In this document: piece by piece, positions 23,858-38,120 of the stretch
How positions within the stretch are numbered: the first letter of the stretch is position 1
Layout of the letters: every line of letters begins with the position of its first letter
Origin: Tremella fuciformis
Taxonomy: Eukaryota > Basidiomycota > Tremellomycetes > Tremellales > Tremellaceae
Reading direction: 5' to 3'
NCBI GenBank assembly: GCA_032768795.1
Contig: CP136493.1
Span: forward strand, 1,302,001-1,366,000
Length of the DNA stretch: 64,000 nucleotides
The notes under the pieces: generated by a model
The model's database searches: none
The model's input: the letters and a program-made list of their open reading frames with translations, nothing else
Told to the model about the DNA's origin: nothing
Position numbers and translations under genes: made by a program

Positions 23858-25482
23858 ATGGCAAGCAAGCGTGGCTCAAAAGCCTTGGCGGCAAGAGACA
23901 GCTTGACTAATTTGGCTCGCCCCGATACAACCCTTCCCACCTCCAAATCGAAAGCCACGGCCGCTCATCCTCGAAAGCGAACCCTGATTGATGGAATGCC
24001 CTTTCCAGACTTTGCGCCTTCCTCTCAGCCTCTCTCAAGCCCCTCCACGAGCTCGCCGCCGCGCAAGAAGCAGAAACCGACAGGTGTGAGAGCAGGTCGA
24101 AGCCCCAGCGCCAGAACGCCATCGTCTCCGAGCTTCCTATCCAGCCCAGGCATACCCACACAGAGGTCCACGTCGGCGACATTGGCGGCAAGCGGGACTT
24201 ACAATAGTTCAACACTGATTGCGGATGACGACGATGACGAGCCGTTCTCCAGTGTTTTCGATATCTTGATGGGCCCACCTGCCGGACCATCTCGGTCGCA
24301 GGCATTAGAAGCCAAAAATGAGCCGCAACCTCCAGCCTTCCGCCCGACGGCTCTACCGCCGGGGTGCGTTACCCTTTGTGAAGGTTTCGTCCGAGCTGAT
24401 AGGCAGAGTGAGTATCGGCGATGCGATATACGCCAATCGAAGCAAAAATTACTGGCCCGCGGTCTTGACTGGATTTCAACCAGCCCAGACGCTAGAACAG
24501 CAAAAGTTGACGGGCGATCGCTACGAGGTCGAGTTTGAGTTGGCTGATTTCGGCACAAAGTCCCTTCGGCGGAGAGACGTGATCTTCATGACAGACGAGG
24601 GCATTGCAGATTGCACTGTGGGTAAAGCCCTTTCCGAGCGCTGTGGCTGATACACAGCTCGGCGTCGTCAAAACGCAAGTTATCGAGCCGCGGCCAACGG
24701 ACGCAGAAGAGCGCGAGGACACGCCCACGATCGATATTCCCGAGAGCCAACAAGCTTTCTCTGAACTTGATCGACGCGATCAGCTGTTACTTTGCCGACC
24801 GCACTTGGCGAAAATCATCGCAGAGTCATACGATCCGGCTCAATGGCGCATAGACTCGTTCTTCGATCCGAAGAAGAAGCAGAAGCTTCGGAATCAAGTG
24901 ATGATGGGCGACATTCTGGAGCATGAGGTGACTGGTGTCATTATCCCGGAGCTGCAGCGCTGGGCGCTCAGAGACCCACGACCGACCGGCTCCGAGCGAT
25001 ACGAAGCGCTATCTGCAGCGGACATGCGGAGTTACATCGACCTTGTCCTCCTGCCCGAAGCTGTCATTCACATCTGTATACGAAGTCTCACGGCAGACGA
25101 GCTACGAGAGACCGACCCAGCCTTGTCCGCCGAAAATGACGCCGTGCATTCAGACGACGACCCAGATCCCGATAGGCGACTATACGACGACGCCCGGGCG
25201 TTCTTGAAGCGCCTGCGCGAGACCGACACGACGCAGCTGTGGGCGAGTCGGATCGAGGACCTCAAGTCGGCCCGCCGGCGGATGCGGCAGCGCCGAGGCC
25301 TCGAGCCGGAAGAGTACGACCGCGTGCAGAACCGCCAGCAGAAGCAGATGGACGCGGGCGCGCGCTTCGTCTCGTGGACCGGGCGCTTCAGGCGCGTGAT
25401 GGGCGCGCAGGACGCGACGGATGCCTCGTGCAACCAGACCAGGTGGAAGAAAGGGGGCCGGGACGTCCTCCCGATGCAGTAA
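23858..25482 (+). CDS. probable nuclear protein with a PWWP/Tudor-like segment
   Basis: Family not firmly recognised. Three exons: the first encodes a basic, Ser/Pro-rich N-terminus with nuclear-localisation-like clusters (PRKRT, PPRKKQK) and an acidic patch (DDDDDEPFSS). The intron at about 24362-24411 (GTGCGT to GATAGGCAG) joins ALPPG to VSIGDAIYANRSKNYWPAVL, after which YEVEFELADFGTKSLRR and DVIFMTDEG read like the beta-barrel of a PWWP or Tudor reader. A second intron (GTGGGT to GATACACAG, near 24621-24657) joins DCT to LGVVKTQ. The C-terminal 270 residues are helical and charged (DQLLLCRPHLAKIIAESYD, SFFDPKKKQKLRNQVMMGD) and end RWKKGGRDVLPMQ. It is divergent from the BRPF-like gene. Confidence 0.7.
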
Positions 25483-25684
25483 AGAGACGGACTGTCTGTC
25501 GTCGCCGCTTGCATATATGTATCTACCTTTGATCCTCACAGGGATAGGGATGTGAAACTTGGGTGGTAGCAGTCCTTTGCACACTCGACATCGGTAAGAG
25601 GCGGCGGGGAGGAGCGCTCTACGGGTACCAGCTACGCATAGGTGATGGACTCTGCCATCGGCTGTTTGCCTGTCGCCTGTGAGA

Positions 25685-26200
25685 ATGCCTGACAAGTCTG
25701 TGAATACGGCCGGACACGAGTCAGACGCCAGGCCCCCGGAAATGGCGGACCCACGTTCGAACGACATTGCGGCACAAGTGGAGCGAAAAGGCTCCAATGC
25801 CAGCCTACCGTCACCTTACGAGGCTCTGCCGATCACCGAGCCGGTCGAGCACAAACGTCGACCCGCCCGTATCGGCGATAGACAGGCAAGTGCACACAAG
25901 AGCAGAGACAGAGTCATACGGTACCTCGCCATCCCGGCGTTCGCTGTATTCGCAGCTGGCTTGATCTTGCTCTTCGTCAGCACCTTTTCAGCAGGCAGTC
26001 AGTCGACAGCTCGACCATTCCGCCATATTTGGCTGACTTCAGATTTGGGTGCCATGTCCAACTTCTCTTCGAGCAGTGCGACTGCATGCCGATGGGCAGG
26101 GGTGTCGCTCGTCATTGCAGGCGCGATCTTTGGCTCCCTCCTGATAGTCTGGCACCTGCGTCGACCGCCGCCACAAGATAAGTACTTGGAACACGGTTGA
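25685..26200 (+). CDS. small hypothetical membrane protein with two helices
   Basis: An ATG at 25685 opens MPDKSVNTAGHESDARPPEM. A 45-nt intron at 25998-26042 (GTCAGT donor, GCTGACTTCAG end) is predicted, giving about 156 residues. After a polar N-terminal half with PSPYEALPITEP, there is a helix YLAIPAFAVFAAGLILLFVS, a short Ser-rich loop (MSNFSSSSATACRW) and a second helix AGVSLVIAGAIFGSLLIVW, ending PPPQDKYLEHG. Such layouts are common in fungal membrane proteins. No family was recognised. It is convergent with ATP1. Confidence 0.6.
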   Translation: MPDKSVNTAGHESDARPPEMADPRSNDIAAQVERKGSNASLPSPYEALPITEPVEHKRRPARIGDRQASAHKSRDRVIRYLAIPAFAVFAAGLILLFVSTFSAGSQSTARPFRHIWLTSDLGAMSNFSSSSATACRWAGVSLVIAGAIFGSLLIVWHLRRPPPQDKYLEHG

Positions 26201-26318
26201 ACGTCTCGTCTCGCCAGCCATGAGGTGATTGTGGATCCGATGCATTTTAGTCTTTTCCCGAAGGTCCCCACAACGCGCCCTCCTCTCATCCGCTTTCTCT
26301 TGTCGTAATTGCACGACT

Positions 26319-28450
26319 CTAAGCGACAAAGTCGGCAACGTGGGCCTCGATGACCTTCTTCATCTCCTCCTCGATCTCTTTTGTCAAGACACCGCCAGAG
26401 AGCTTCTCGAGGAGAGCGGTTTGTTGGCTCTTGAGCTGCTCGGTGCTAGACATGTCAGCCATTGACAGACAGCCTGACTCCGGACTCCGTTCTACTCACA
26501 AAGATCGCTCCCAGGTGGTGATCTTGTCGACGGGCACCTTGTCAAGCATACCGTTCACACCAGCGTAGATAAGGGGAGCCATGACCTCGGTGGGCATGCT
26601 AGGAGAGTCAGCTGGCAGTCTCTGCCTCTTCACGGGGAGACAGACGGGTTGTACTGGGGCTGCTTGAGGAGCTCGGTGAGACGAGAACCACGGTTGAGCA
26701 GGTAACGGGTGGAGGCGTCGCTGCATGTTCAGCAAAGCACTGGTCTCTGCCTGATAGACTCACAGGTCGGAACCGAACTGGGCGAAAGCCGCGACTTCAC
26801 GGTACTGAGCGAGGTAAAGTTTGAGCGAACCAGCGACGGATTTCATGAGTTTGGTCTGGGCGGCGGAACCGACACGGGACACGGAGAGACCGACGTTGAT
26901 GGCGGGTCGGACACCCTTGAAGAAGAGCTCGGCCTCCAAGAAGATCTGGCCGTCTGGGAGTCAGCTTGGAACTGGCAAGCCTCATGCAAAGCTGACCGGT
27001 GATGGAAATAACGTTGGTCGGGATGTAGGCAGACACATCACCACCCTGGGTCTCAATGATGGGGAGGGCAGTGAGGGAGCCGGCGCCGTAGTCCTTGTTC
27101 ATCTTGGCGGCACGCTCAAGAAGACGGGAGTGGAGGTAGAAGACCTGACTGTCAGCTTGGCATCAACTATAGGGAAGCTACACACGTCACCGGGGTAAGC
27201 CTCACGACCAGGAGGACGACGAAGCAGAAGAGACATCTGTCGGTAGGCGACGGCCTGCTTGGACAAGTCGTCGTAGATGATGAGGGCGTGCTTGCCGTTG
27301 TCACGGAACCATTCGCCCATGGCGCAACCGGAGAAGGGAGCGAGGTACTGGAGGGGAGCGGCCTCCGAGGCGGTAGCGGCGACAATGATCGAGTACTTCA
27401 TGGCGTCGTTCTCCTCGAGGGTCTTGACGAGCTGAGCGACTGTGGATCGCTTCTGACCGACGGCGACGTAGACGCAGTAGAGCTTCTTCGACTCATCGGC
27501 ACCGTCGTTCCACTTCTTCTGGTTCAAGATGGTGTCGATGGCGACGGCAGACTTTCCGGTCTGACGGTCACCAATGATAAGCTCACGCTGGCCACGGCCA
27601 ATGGGCACGAGCGAGTCGACCGACTTGAGACCGGTCTGCATGGGCTCGTGGACGGAACGACGGGGAAGGATACCGGGGGCCTTGAGCTGGGCCTTGGTCC
27701 TGCCCTCGGCCTTGATGGGGCCCTTGCCGTCGATGGGGTTACCGAGGGCGTCAACGACACGGCCGAGCAGACCGGGGCCGACGGGAACATCTACAATCTG
27801 GCCGGTACGCTTGACGGTGTCGCCCTCCTTGATCAAACGATCGTTACCGAAGATGGTGACACCGACGTTGTCGGCCTCGAGGTTCAAGCACATGCCTCGG
27901 ACGCCCGACGAGAACTCCACCATCTCCTCGGCCTGGACGTTGCGGAGACCGTAGACACGGGCGATACCGTCACCAATGGCTGCAATGTCAGCGTTCACCG
28001 CTCTCGGCCGAAACAGGGCGCAACGCACTCAAGACACGACCAGTCTCCTGGACGTCACCGCCGACAGAGGCTCCGGCGATCCGGGACTCGAGGATGGACG
28101 AGACCTCAGAGGCAGCTGCGGATCAGCAATGGTTCTTGTCGATGTGAACAGTCGACATACCCGGCTTGGCGGTAGCGTAGGATCGGGCAGCCACAGCGGC
28201 AGGGGCGAGACGAGCCCGAGTCTGACAATCAGCACCGTTCTACGTACTCCCACTCTTTCTGTGCCCATCTGCCTTGCTCTCAGGCCTCGAAGTCCCCTCT
28301 GTCTCGCGCCCGTTCCACTTTTCTTCTCTCCATTCCTCGGTGTCGTAGTCCCCGCACGTTCTGCCCTGTCCAGCTCGAGCAAGAAGCACTCACGCTCTGG
28401 GCGACGGCGCCCCGGCTGGCAGCCCTCATGGACCTGATGGCGGAGTGCAT
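26319..28450 (-). CDS. ATP1: mitochondrial F1F0-ATP synthase subunit alpha
   Basis: Catalytic-core alpha subunit of complex V. The presequence exon [19 protein letters not shown] is spliced to [20 protein letters not shown]. The body shows [35 protein letters not shown], the Walker A loop [73 protein letters not shown], and downstream the [10 protein letters not shown] and [13 protein letters not shown] type blocks. The C-terminus reads [11 protein letters not shown]. Several introns of 40-60 nt interrupt the 3' half, and two larger ones the 5' end. Start ATG at 28450 lies 261 bp from the divergent bL21m gene. Confidence 0.96.
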
Positions 28451-28711
28451 GGTGAGTGCTTTTTCGGGTTGTCTGTACAGACTAGAGAGGGGGAGAGAGA
28501 GAAGAGAGGGAGGGTGAGGGGGTTGTTGGCGAGGGGGGAACCCGGAATGGACAGGAGCGAGGGCGGAGCTGGATCGGGAATTCACGGAGTTAGAACCCAG
28601 CGAAGCAAGCAGAAGTCAGTGGCAGGAATTGCTTCCGCTCTCACCGTGCAGCTCGAGTCTTGACATTTTCGAGCTCGACGTTGACCGACATATTGACGAG
28701 CTGCTAGCGAC
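28451..28711. promoter_or_regulatory. shared divergent promoter, ATP1 and bL21m
   Basis: 261 bp between the ATGs of two nuclear genes for mitochondrial proteins. It contains a purine-rich run (GAGAGGGGGAGAGAGAGAAG near 28483), which would lie in the ATP1 leader as a pyrimidine tract. No named motif is claimed. Confidence 0.4.
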
Positions 28712-29422
28712 ATGAACGGCAGGTCAGCACTCAGCAGAGGTAAGCTAAAGAGAAGGTGGAATAGTTTTTCCAAGCTGACTTGTCCAGCTGCGCGCATTCC
28801 GGCGCTTGCCCGCGGCCTGCAAACCACGGCACCCCTTCCGCCTCCGACCCAGCAGCTGCCCCCAACCGAACTACCAATCGCCTCGTCATCCACCTCACAC
28901 CTACCACCCCTCCTGCCTCACGCACAACCCACACTGCCCACCACGACGCCTGAAGCACTCCGACTCCTGCGAAGCACGTCTACACCCTCTTCCGGCCTAT
29001 ACCTTCTCGCAAGGCTGCACTCGCGGACATACCTTCTTCACCCACAGGACGTCCTCACTGTTCCGACCCTCTCGCCGCTTCAATCGCCAGGGACGACTTT
29101 GGCGCTCACTCGGATACTGGAGGTCGGCTCGAGGGAGTATGCCATACGGTCGCCAGCAGCAGAGGGCAAGCAATTGCGCCAAGTCGTAGGGCCGGATGAG
29201 GCGCTCGAGGCGATCCCAAGCTGGGTGGCGCAGTGCGAGTTGACGGTGATGGAAAATACCAAGAGCCCGATGGAAAGACTGGTCAAGAAGAAGCGGAGAA
29301 AGGGATACAAGAAGACGATCGAGCATAAGCAGGGCTGGACAAGGTTGAGGGTAGGAGATATAGTGCTGGGGGACGGCTTGCCTCCTTCTCATCCGGCACA
29401 AGCTTTGGCGGAGGCGGTATGA
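28712..29422 (+). CDS. mitochondrial ribosomal protein bL21m
   Basis: Large-subunit mitoribosomal protein L21 (yeast MRPL49 family). An intron at 28740-28787 (48 nt, GTAAGC donor, GCTGACTTGTCCAG end) is predicted; removing it gives the presequence MNGRSALSRAARIPALARGL. The conserved part is LYLLARLHSRTYLLHPQDVL, TVPTLSPLQSPGT, ALTRILEVGSREYAIRSP, then AQCELTVMENTKSPMERLVK and the basic block KKKRRKGYKKTIEHKQGWTR ending LRVGDIVLG. The last block is the L21 signature. The intron is a multiple of three, so the unspliced frame stays open. Confidence 0.86.
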   Translation: MNGRSALSRGKLKRRWNSFSKLTCPAARIPALARGLQTTAPLPPPTQQLPPTELPIASSSTSHLPPLLPHAQPTLPTTTPEALRLLRSTSTPSSGLYLLARLHSRTYLLHPQDVLTVPTLSPLQSPGTTLALTRILEVGSREYAIRSPAAEGKQLRQVVGPDEALEAIPSWVAQCELTVMENTKSPMERLVKKKRRKGYKKTIEHKQGWTRLRVGDIVLGDGLPPSHPAQALAEAV

Positions 29423-29639
29423 GAAGCTGAGCATGGCATCAATGATGACCAAACACACGACAGAACGTCAGTCGACGAAGTGCTCACACGCTGTAACACG
29501 AGACCGCTTGACCACATGGCCCAAAAGACCGCCAGTGTCCATCGCGTGCTCATGTGGCAAAGTAACGAATATACAAGCTTAAGACCCCTCAAATCACTCA
29601 TCCCCTCTTCTCTATCCCTAGCTCGGCCTGTACGGATCT

Positions 29640-32464
29640 TTATTTGCATACCTGGCGCTTTGCGGACCCCACACAAGTACTGTTGACCTTGGTGGCAAAG
29701 CGCAACGAACACAAGGTCTCGCCAAGGTGAGCTTGCAGAGGCGACAAGTTGCACAACATAAGAGTCTTGCTCGATCCTGTTCATCAGTATCTGTGTCCGC
29801 AAAAGCTGCTGTCGCCCCACCTGATAAACTGGTCTGCAGCAGGCGCGTCAGGGTGGAATTGCGGTACGGGACATGTCCGCCCTGTTGACCTTGGCCGAGG
29901 GCCCCAATGACGTCCGCCAGTGCAGAGAGAGATTTATTGATGTTGATAGTCTCTTTCAGTCGATCTTTGTTTTCCCCTGCTCCCGAGCTCGCAAGGCGCT
30001 CTGAGCCGGCGAGGTCGACCGATCATCAGCCATGTCCCCACCTGTCTAAAACGTAATTTACCCAGGTTGAGCATGGCCTCGCATCTCTCGTCAGTGAGAG
30101 GATTTGTGCCGCGAACCTTGAGCGTGAAAACCGAATGTGACCGAGATGAGCGCTCGTTCATGAGAGTGGCCGCCACCGCTCGACGTGATCGGGCACGATC
30201 TAGCAAAGTTGAAACCTGTCGAGAATTGCTCAGTGGTACTGAATAGTCAGCACGTTCATGCGTACGCAACGGAATTAGTCACCGCTGATGACATCGGTAA
30301 CGCTCATTTTGCCGTCCTTGTCGTGCTTGATCTCGTGTTTCTTTGTGTCGAATTGCCCACTACCAAGAAGATCATTGATCTTCGGTTTAGGTTATTACGC
30401 ATGCTGTAGTATGTTGACTCACGACCTCGTTGTACACCTCAAGGAATTGTCCTTCCATGTGGTACGTCCATCCTCGATCCTTTAGCTGGGAGCTGACAGC
30501 AAAGATCATTTCAATGGCTCGCGGGATCATGCCCGCGTCTTCTGGACTCTTTGGCACTTCAGCGTCTGAACATCGCTCTCTACCACGACACTCACGGAGC
30601 CGCCCTCCATGGTCCAGGATTTACCGGATCCGGTTTGACCATAGGCAAAGATGCATACCTGTCGGTCAGCTGGGATTCGCGTCCGCGGCGTCGACAGACA
30701 TTGTAACCGTCCAAGACACTTTGAGCAAGCATAGAAATCTCTTCAAAGACCTCTTTTTGACCGGCCTTAGGCTGGAAGATCTTTGTGCTTCAGCTTGATA
30801 GATGCGTTTGAACCGAATGGATCACCTTGTCGAAAGCAAATGAGTTGATCTGTTCTCGTTCTCGCCCCATTGCAGACTCGGATCTGCTGCTGACGATGAT
30901 CTGCCCTTGCCCAGTCTCCTTTTCAATACGTTCGTCACCAAAGGCGATCTCGGCGAGCCCGTCCGGAGATTCTTGCTCATGGGCTGCAAGTCAGTCTAAG
31001 CACGGTCAATCGTTGGGCTACATACGCAACGCTGGTCTGACTCTCGCAAACACGCGTATGTTGCCCTTCAACTCTTGCACTTGGTTGTGCAGTTTCCTCC
31101 TGATAGTTTCGGCTTCCCTGAGCTCGAGCTCGATCTCGGCTATGCGCCTGTCGCGCTCTTCTTCTGCTTCCCGGACGTGCTGCTCCGCTCGCTCCTCCAT
31201 CCTCTTGGCTTCTTGTCTGCCGCTTTCAAGCTCTCCTTTCATGGAAGAGACGGACAGCGTGGCTCGCTCCACTTCACCCTGCAAGATCGCCAGCTGGTTT
31301 TGTGTCGCAGTCAGTTGCGCTGTCAAAGTGAGATGTTGTGTGGATTGCTGGGACAGGGATTGCTGTTGGTCAGCAACATTTATGGATTGGTCCTCGACAT
31401 GCCTTGAGCTCCCGAACGGTCTCTCGCTCTCGCCGCAGCTCGTCTCGACTGTCTCGAAGCTCTTCCTCCAGGTCCCGCTTTTCCCTCTCTTTTCGGGCCA
31501 CCGCTCTCTCTAAATCATCTATCTCTCGAGCATGTGCCGAACGCAGAGCCGCAATCTCCTCTGATGCGGACGAGAGCTCCCGCCTTGCTTCTCGCTCGGT
31601 GTTCTGCGTACTGAGCAAAAGGGCCTGAATATCCTGATGTTGTTGTTGCAAAGAGGAGACTGGGCGTCAGCGTTGTGATAGAGGTTCCCGCATCCAGCAG
31701 CTAACTCTTTGCGCCCCTGCGGTCAGCTCATTTGCTTCGTTACACTCAGCTGACTTACTCTCGCTCCATCAATTGCTGAAAGCCGCCGACCATCTTTTCC
31801 ACTGTCTCCAACCGCCCATCGTGACTCTTGAATTGCGCCGTGCTCGCGACCCCAGTCCCGATCTGCGTTGGTCGACCCAGGCCCAGTCCAGTGGTCACAC
31901 CAGGGCTGACACCTCTGCCTGGTCCAACACTCCTACCTAGCGTACTTCGAGTACTAGGTCCAGCTACGGGCGGTCTGGCGGCAGATCGGCTTGCGCCACT
32001 GGCTGTTGGTCTGACTGCCGCACGGGTGGTAGCTGCAGTGCTGGAGCTTGCAGTGCTCGCCGCACTAGGTGCACGTCGTGTCGAAGTGGCCATTGTTGTT
32101 GCCGCCGCCCTTGTCAATGTGGCGGAAGGCTTGCGTGTGGTCGTCGGAACGAAGCCACCGGGCTTTTTGCTGACCGCTGATGTTGCGGCGGATGTCGATT
32201 TTCCAAGCGATGAGCCAGACACTGTGCGTTTGGCCGCGGGCATCGCTGGAGAAGATGGTGTCTTTCGCTTGTTGACGTTCATACTGGTCATGAGAGGTAG
32301 GCCCGTAGAGACGGCGGTGGACAGTGTGGGAATGGAGGATACTTTGGCCGAAGGAGACTGAAGGCGGGGCAGTCGGGAAACGGCGACGGCCTGCAGCGTG
32401 TGAGCTTTTGAGCGTTCAATAAACACTTTATGTAGCTTACCGGGTCATCGTGTCTGTCTGACAT
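29640..32464 (-). CDS. kinesin-14, C-terminal motor (KAR3/KlpA/NCD type)
   Basis: Minus-end-directed microtubule motor for spindle function or karyogamy. The start exon MSDRHDDP is spliced to [16 protein letters not shown], followed by a Ser/Thr/Ala-rich tail with basic patches. A long coiled coil follows ([40 protein letters not shown]). The neck runs straight into the motor: [20 protein letters not shown], the class-14 junction. Motor motifs seen are [14 protein letters not shown] sequence near 30620, switch [12 protein letters not shown], and a C-terminal [13 protein letters not shown]. It ends [10 protein letters not shown] at 29640 unless a further intron follows. Convergent with bL21m and divergent from ARG5,6. 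Confidence 0.88.
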
Positions 32465-32778
32465 GTCGTCCGACCTCGAGGAAGCCTCTTGAGGGCTTCG
32501 CTGTCGAGAGTGAAAGCGTAGGTTGAGGGATTGATGGCTATGAATGGGATGTGTTTGTCGCCGAAAGGAAACCAGTCGCGCTCCGAACCGACTACACGTG
32601 GATTATCTTTTGACCATGACGGCTATTAGCTTTGACCGGACGGTATCAAATGGATCGCTTGCGGCTCTCGGTTCCTGGGCCAATTAGCGAGTCAAAGCTA
32701 CCTCGATAAGAGAAAGAACTGTCCATTCTCAACCCCTTTCTTCGCTCACGACCATCTCTACTCTCACAGCCAGGCGAC
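32465..32778. promoter_or_regulatory. divergent promoter between kinesin-14 and ARG5,6
   Basis: 314 bp between two outward-facing ATGs. No general-amino-acid-control site could be assigned with confidence. The 60 bp before the ARG5,6 ATG is pyrimidine-rich (CATTCTCAACCCCTTTCTTC). Confidence 0.4.
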
Positions 32779-36014
<3,236 letters not shown>

Positions 36015-36149
36015 TCCGATGTCTTTCAATGCATATATATCCCTCATCCCATACTATCAAATATAGGCCGTTCGCGCTTCGTGTAGTTCGATCGGTACTC
36101 TGCGGAATCGCGCCATGCGCGCAGTACTTGACCACAGTGGCGCCGGTGA

Positions 36150-38120
36150 TCAGGACGCGACCTTTCGTCGCTTGGACGGAGGTCTTGCGGCCTGAGCACT
36201 CGATTGAGCCAAGGCATCCTCGTACAATCGTTCAGCTCTTTTCACGAGTTGCCACCAAGTGATTCGCTCCAGTTGGCGGCCGTTACTTTGGAAGAATCCG
36301 AGATCGCAGCCTTTCGCACTGGTGGTGAGGACGATTCGACGAGCGCCTTTGTAAGTCGAGAGGCTATCTATCGACCAGCTTAGATGTCTACTCGTCAGCG
36401 TGCAGCATAGTACAAGCTTATGGTCATGGACGACGAACGCTCCCAAGTCTCGCAGTGACCGTCTCAACCTCACATGCGGATATCCGGTGTCCGTAGGTAA
36501 AGGGGAACTCTCCACGAAGAACGCATGATTTACGAGTACCCGGAAAGGCGGCTCTCTGCCAATTAACAATGTTGCATTCTGACGGGTTTGAGACAGTCAC
36601 GCAGTTTTGAATATGCCCTCGAGAGCTCGTACGACGAGCTGAGTCCGGTATACTTTCAACAGTCGGTCCTTGGCGACCCGCCTAGTTCGCTGGTAATTCG
36701 CTCTTTCAGAACGAGAGACAGAAGCAAGTATGCGCCCCTTGGAGCCGCTCCGCACAGCAAGAAACAGACTTTTCAGGTGACCCTCGTCCGTGTTGATCCC
36801 ATTGTGGCGCGGAGACGCGCATTTGTCGGCCGTCTTTTCGACAGCATCCCCGCCATCATCGTAATTATCAATCTCGTCAATGTCTTCGCCTTTCAGATGT
36901 TCACCGTCGGCGTGATCATCATCCTCGTGGAGTCTGACAGCAGCCAGCTCGCCACCTTCGTTGACAGCAAGCTGGCCGGTCACGTCGCCGGCGGCGACAC
37001 TGTCAGGCCCATCCTCCCGCGTATGACGGCCTCGTTTTTGAGGAACATTCGAAGGCTTTTGATTGGTATCGTGCGCCGGTCTGACTTCGTATTCAGCATT
37101 TTGGGGGCAGACGATGTCGCGACTCATGATCTCCATCGGGGGACCAGCGTGTGCGGCTTTGGACGAAGGTCCCGGTGTATAGGGCAGGATCAGAGGGAGC
37201 TCGGGATCCTCGCACGACTCATCGGAAGATGAGTCTGCGTCGATGTCTGCACCGCGAAAAGTGTGCAACGGGGATTGACGCTTCACGCTGGTGGCTTTGG
37301 GGAAAGTGCTCGTCGACCTCGGCGGCGAGCTCCCCAACTCGATGACCTCTCTCTTGATGGATGGAGGAACCGGGACACCGCCCTGCACAGTGGCTTGCAG
37401 TGCGGAGGTCATTCGAGGTGTCTTCGATATTGGAGCAGGGACCAGTGCCGCTTCGGTTTGCACATCAGTTGACAGGCGCGAGGGACCCTCCGTGACTGCG
37501 ATACTTGAAGGTCCGCTCGATGCGTTGCCGTAGATGAGACTGTGGACGGTGAAGTGATGTGGGTAGCGACTGCGCAGCTTTGCTGCCTATCAGCGGTCGG
37601 GAGCTGCATGAGAGAGCCAGACGTGCCGCTCTTCTCCCATGGCACGTCCTCCCAAGATTGCCAGCTCGCATCCATCACCAGATCTTCGTAGCATCGGTCA
37701 TGTTCCTCCCTCAGTCTCGGCGTCAGCGTGGCTAATGGAGGAACTCTAGTGCTCACTCCCTCAGCTTGACGTCCAGCGGGTTGTATCCCCACTGCTTGGT
37801 GGACTGAAATGTCCCCCTTGCATCTTTGGCGATCAGCCCCCTCTGCGCCTTGTCCTTGATCCACTCCTGGCATCCTTCCTGGATGCACACTTCGACACAG
37901 ACATCCTGGGCGGCCTGCCAGCGCGGAGCCCGCTCGTGTCGGGGGAAGAGCGCCTTTTGCCATTGCGGTCTAGACGCAATGAGCTCGAGCGCCCGAGTGA
38001 GCAGGCCGTCCCCGAAGGTCAGTCTGGTGGGCCATCAGCCGATCTCTAGCGAGTGGGCACATCCCGCGGGTCGGTCGCTCACCTTGGGGCTCGTCCTTTG
38101 GAGGGTTCTGGTCCGGCCAT
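36150..38120 (-). CDS. unrecognised protein, acidic middle and basic C-terminus
   Basis: A multi-exon gene I cannot name. It starts MAGPEPSKGRAP, and splicing out a 60-nt intron continues LTFGDGLLTRALELIASRPQ, APRWQAAQDVCVEVCIQEGC and GTFQSTKQWGYNPLDVKLRE, then EHDRCYEDLVMDASWQSWED. With an intron near 37556-37610 the frame continues RYPHHFTVHSLIYGNASSGP, then a long disordered part with an acidic run (EDIDEIDNYDDGGD). After another intron (GTATAC donor, CCCGTCAG acceptor near 36569) a second compact part reads ATLLIGREPPFRVLVNHAFF and ends in SKRRKVAS, a likely nuclear signal. Two compact ends joined by an acidic linker suggest a nuclear scaffold. This is inference only. Confidence 0.6.

Noticed and set aside
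27288..28175. 295-codon plus-strand frame
   Set aside because: Antisense to ATP1 exons; the Gly/Leu/Asp repetitive composition is a codon-bias shadow.
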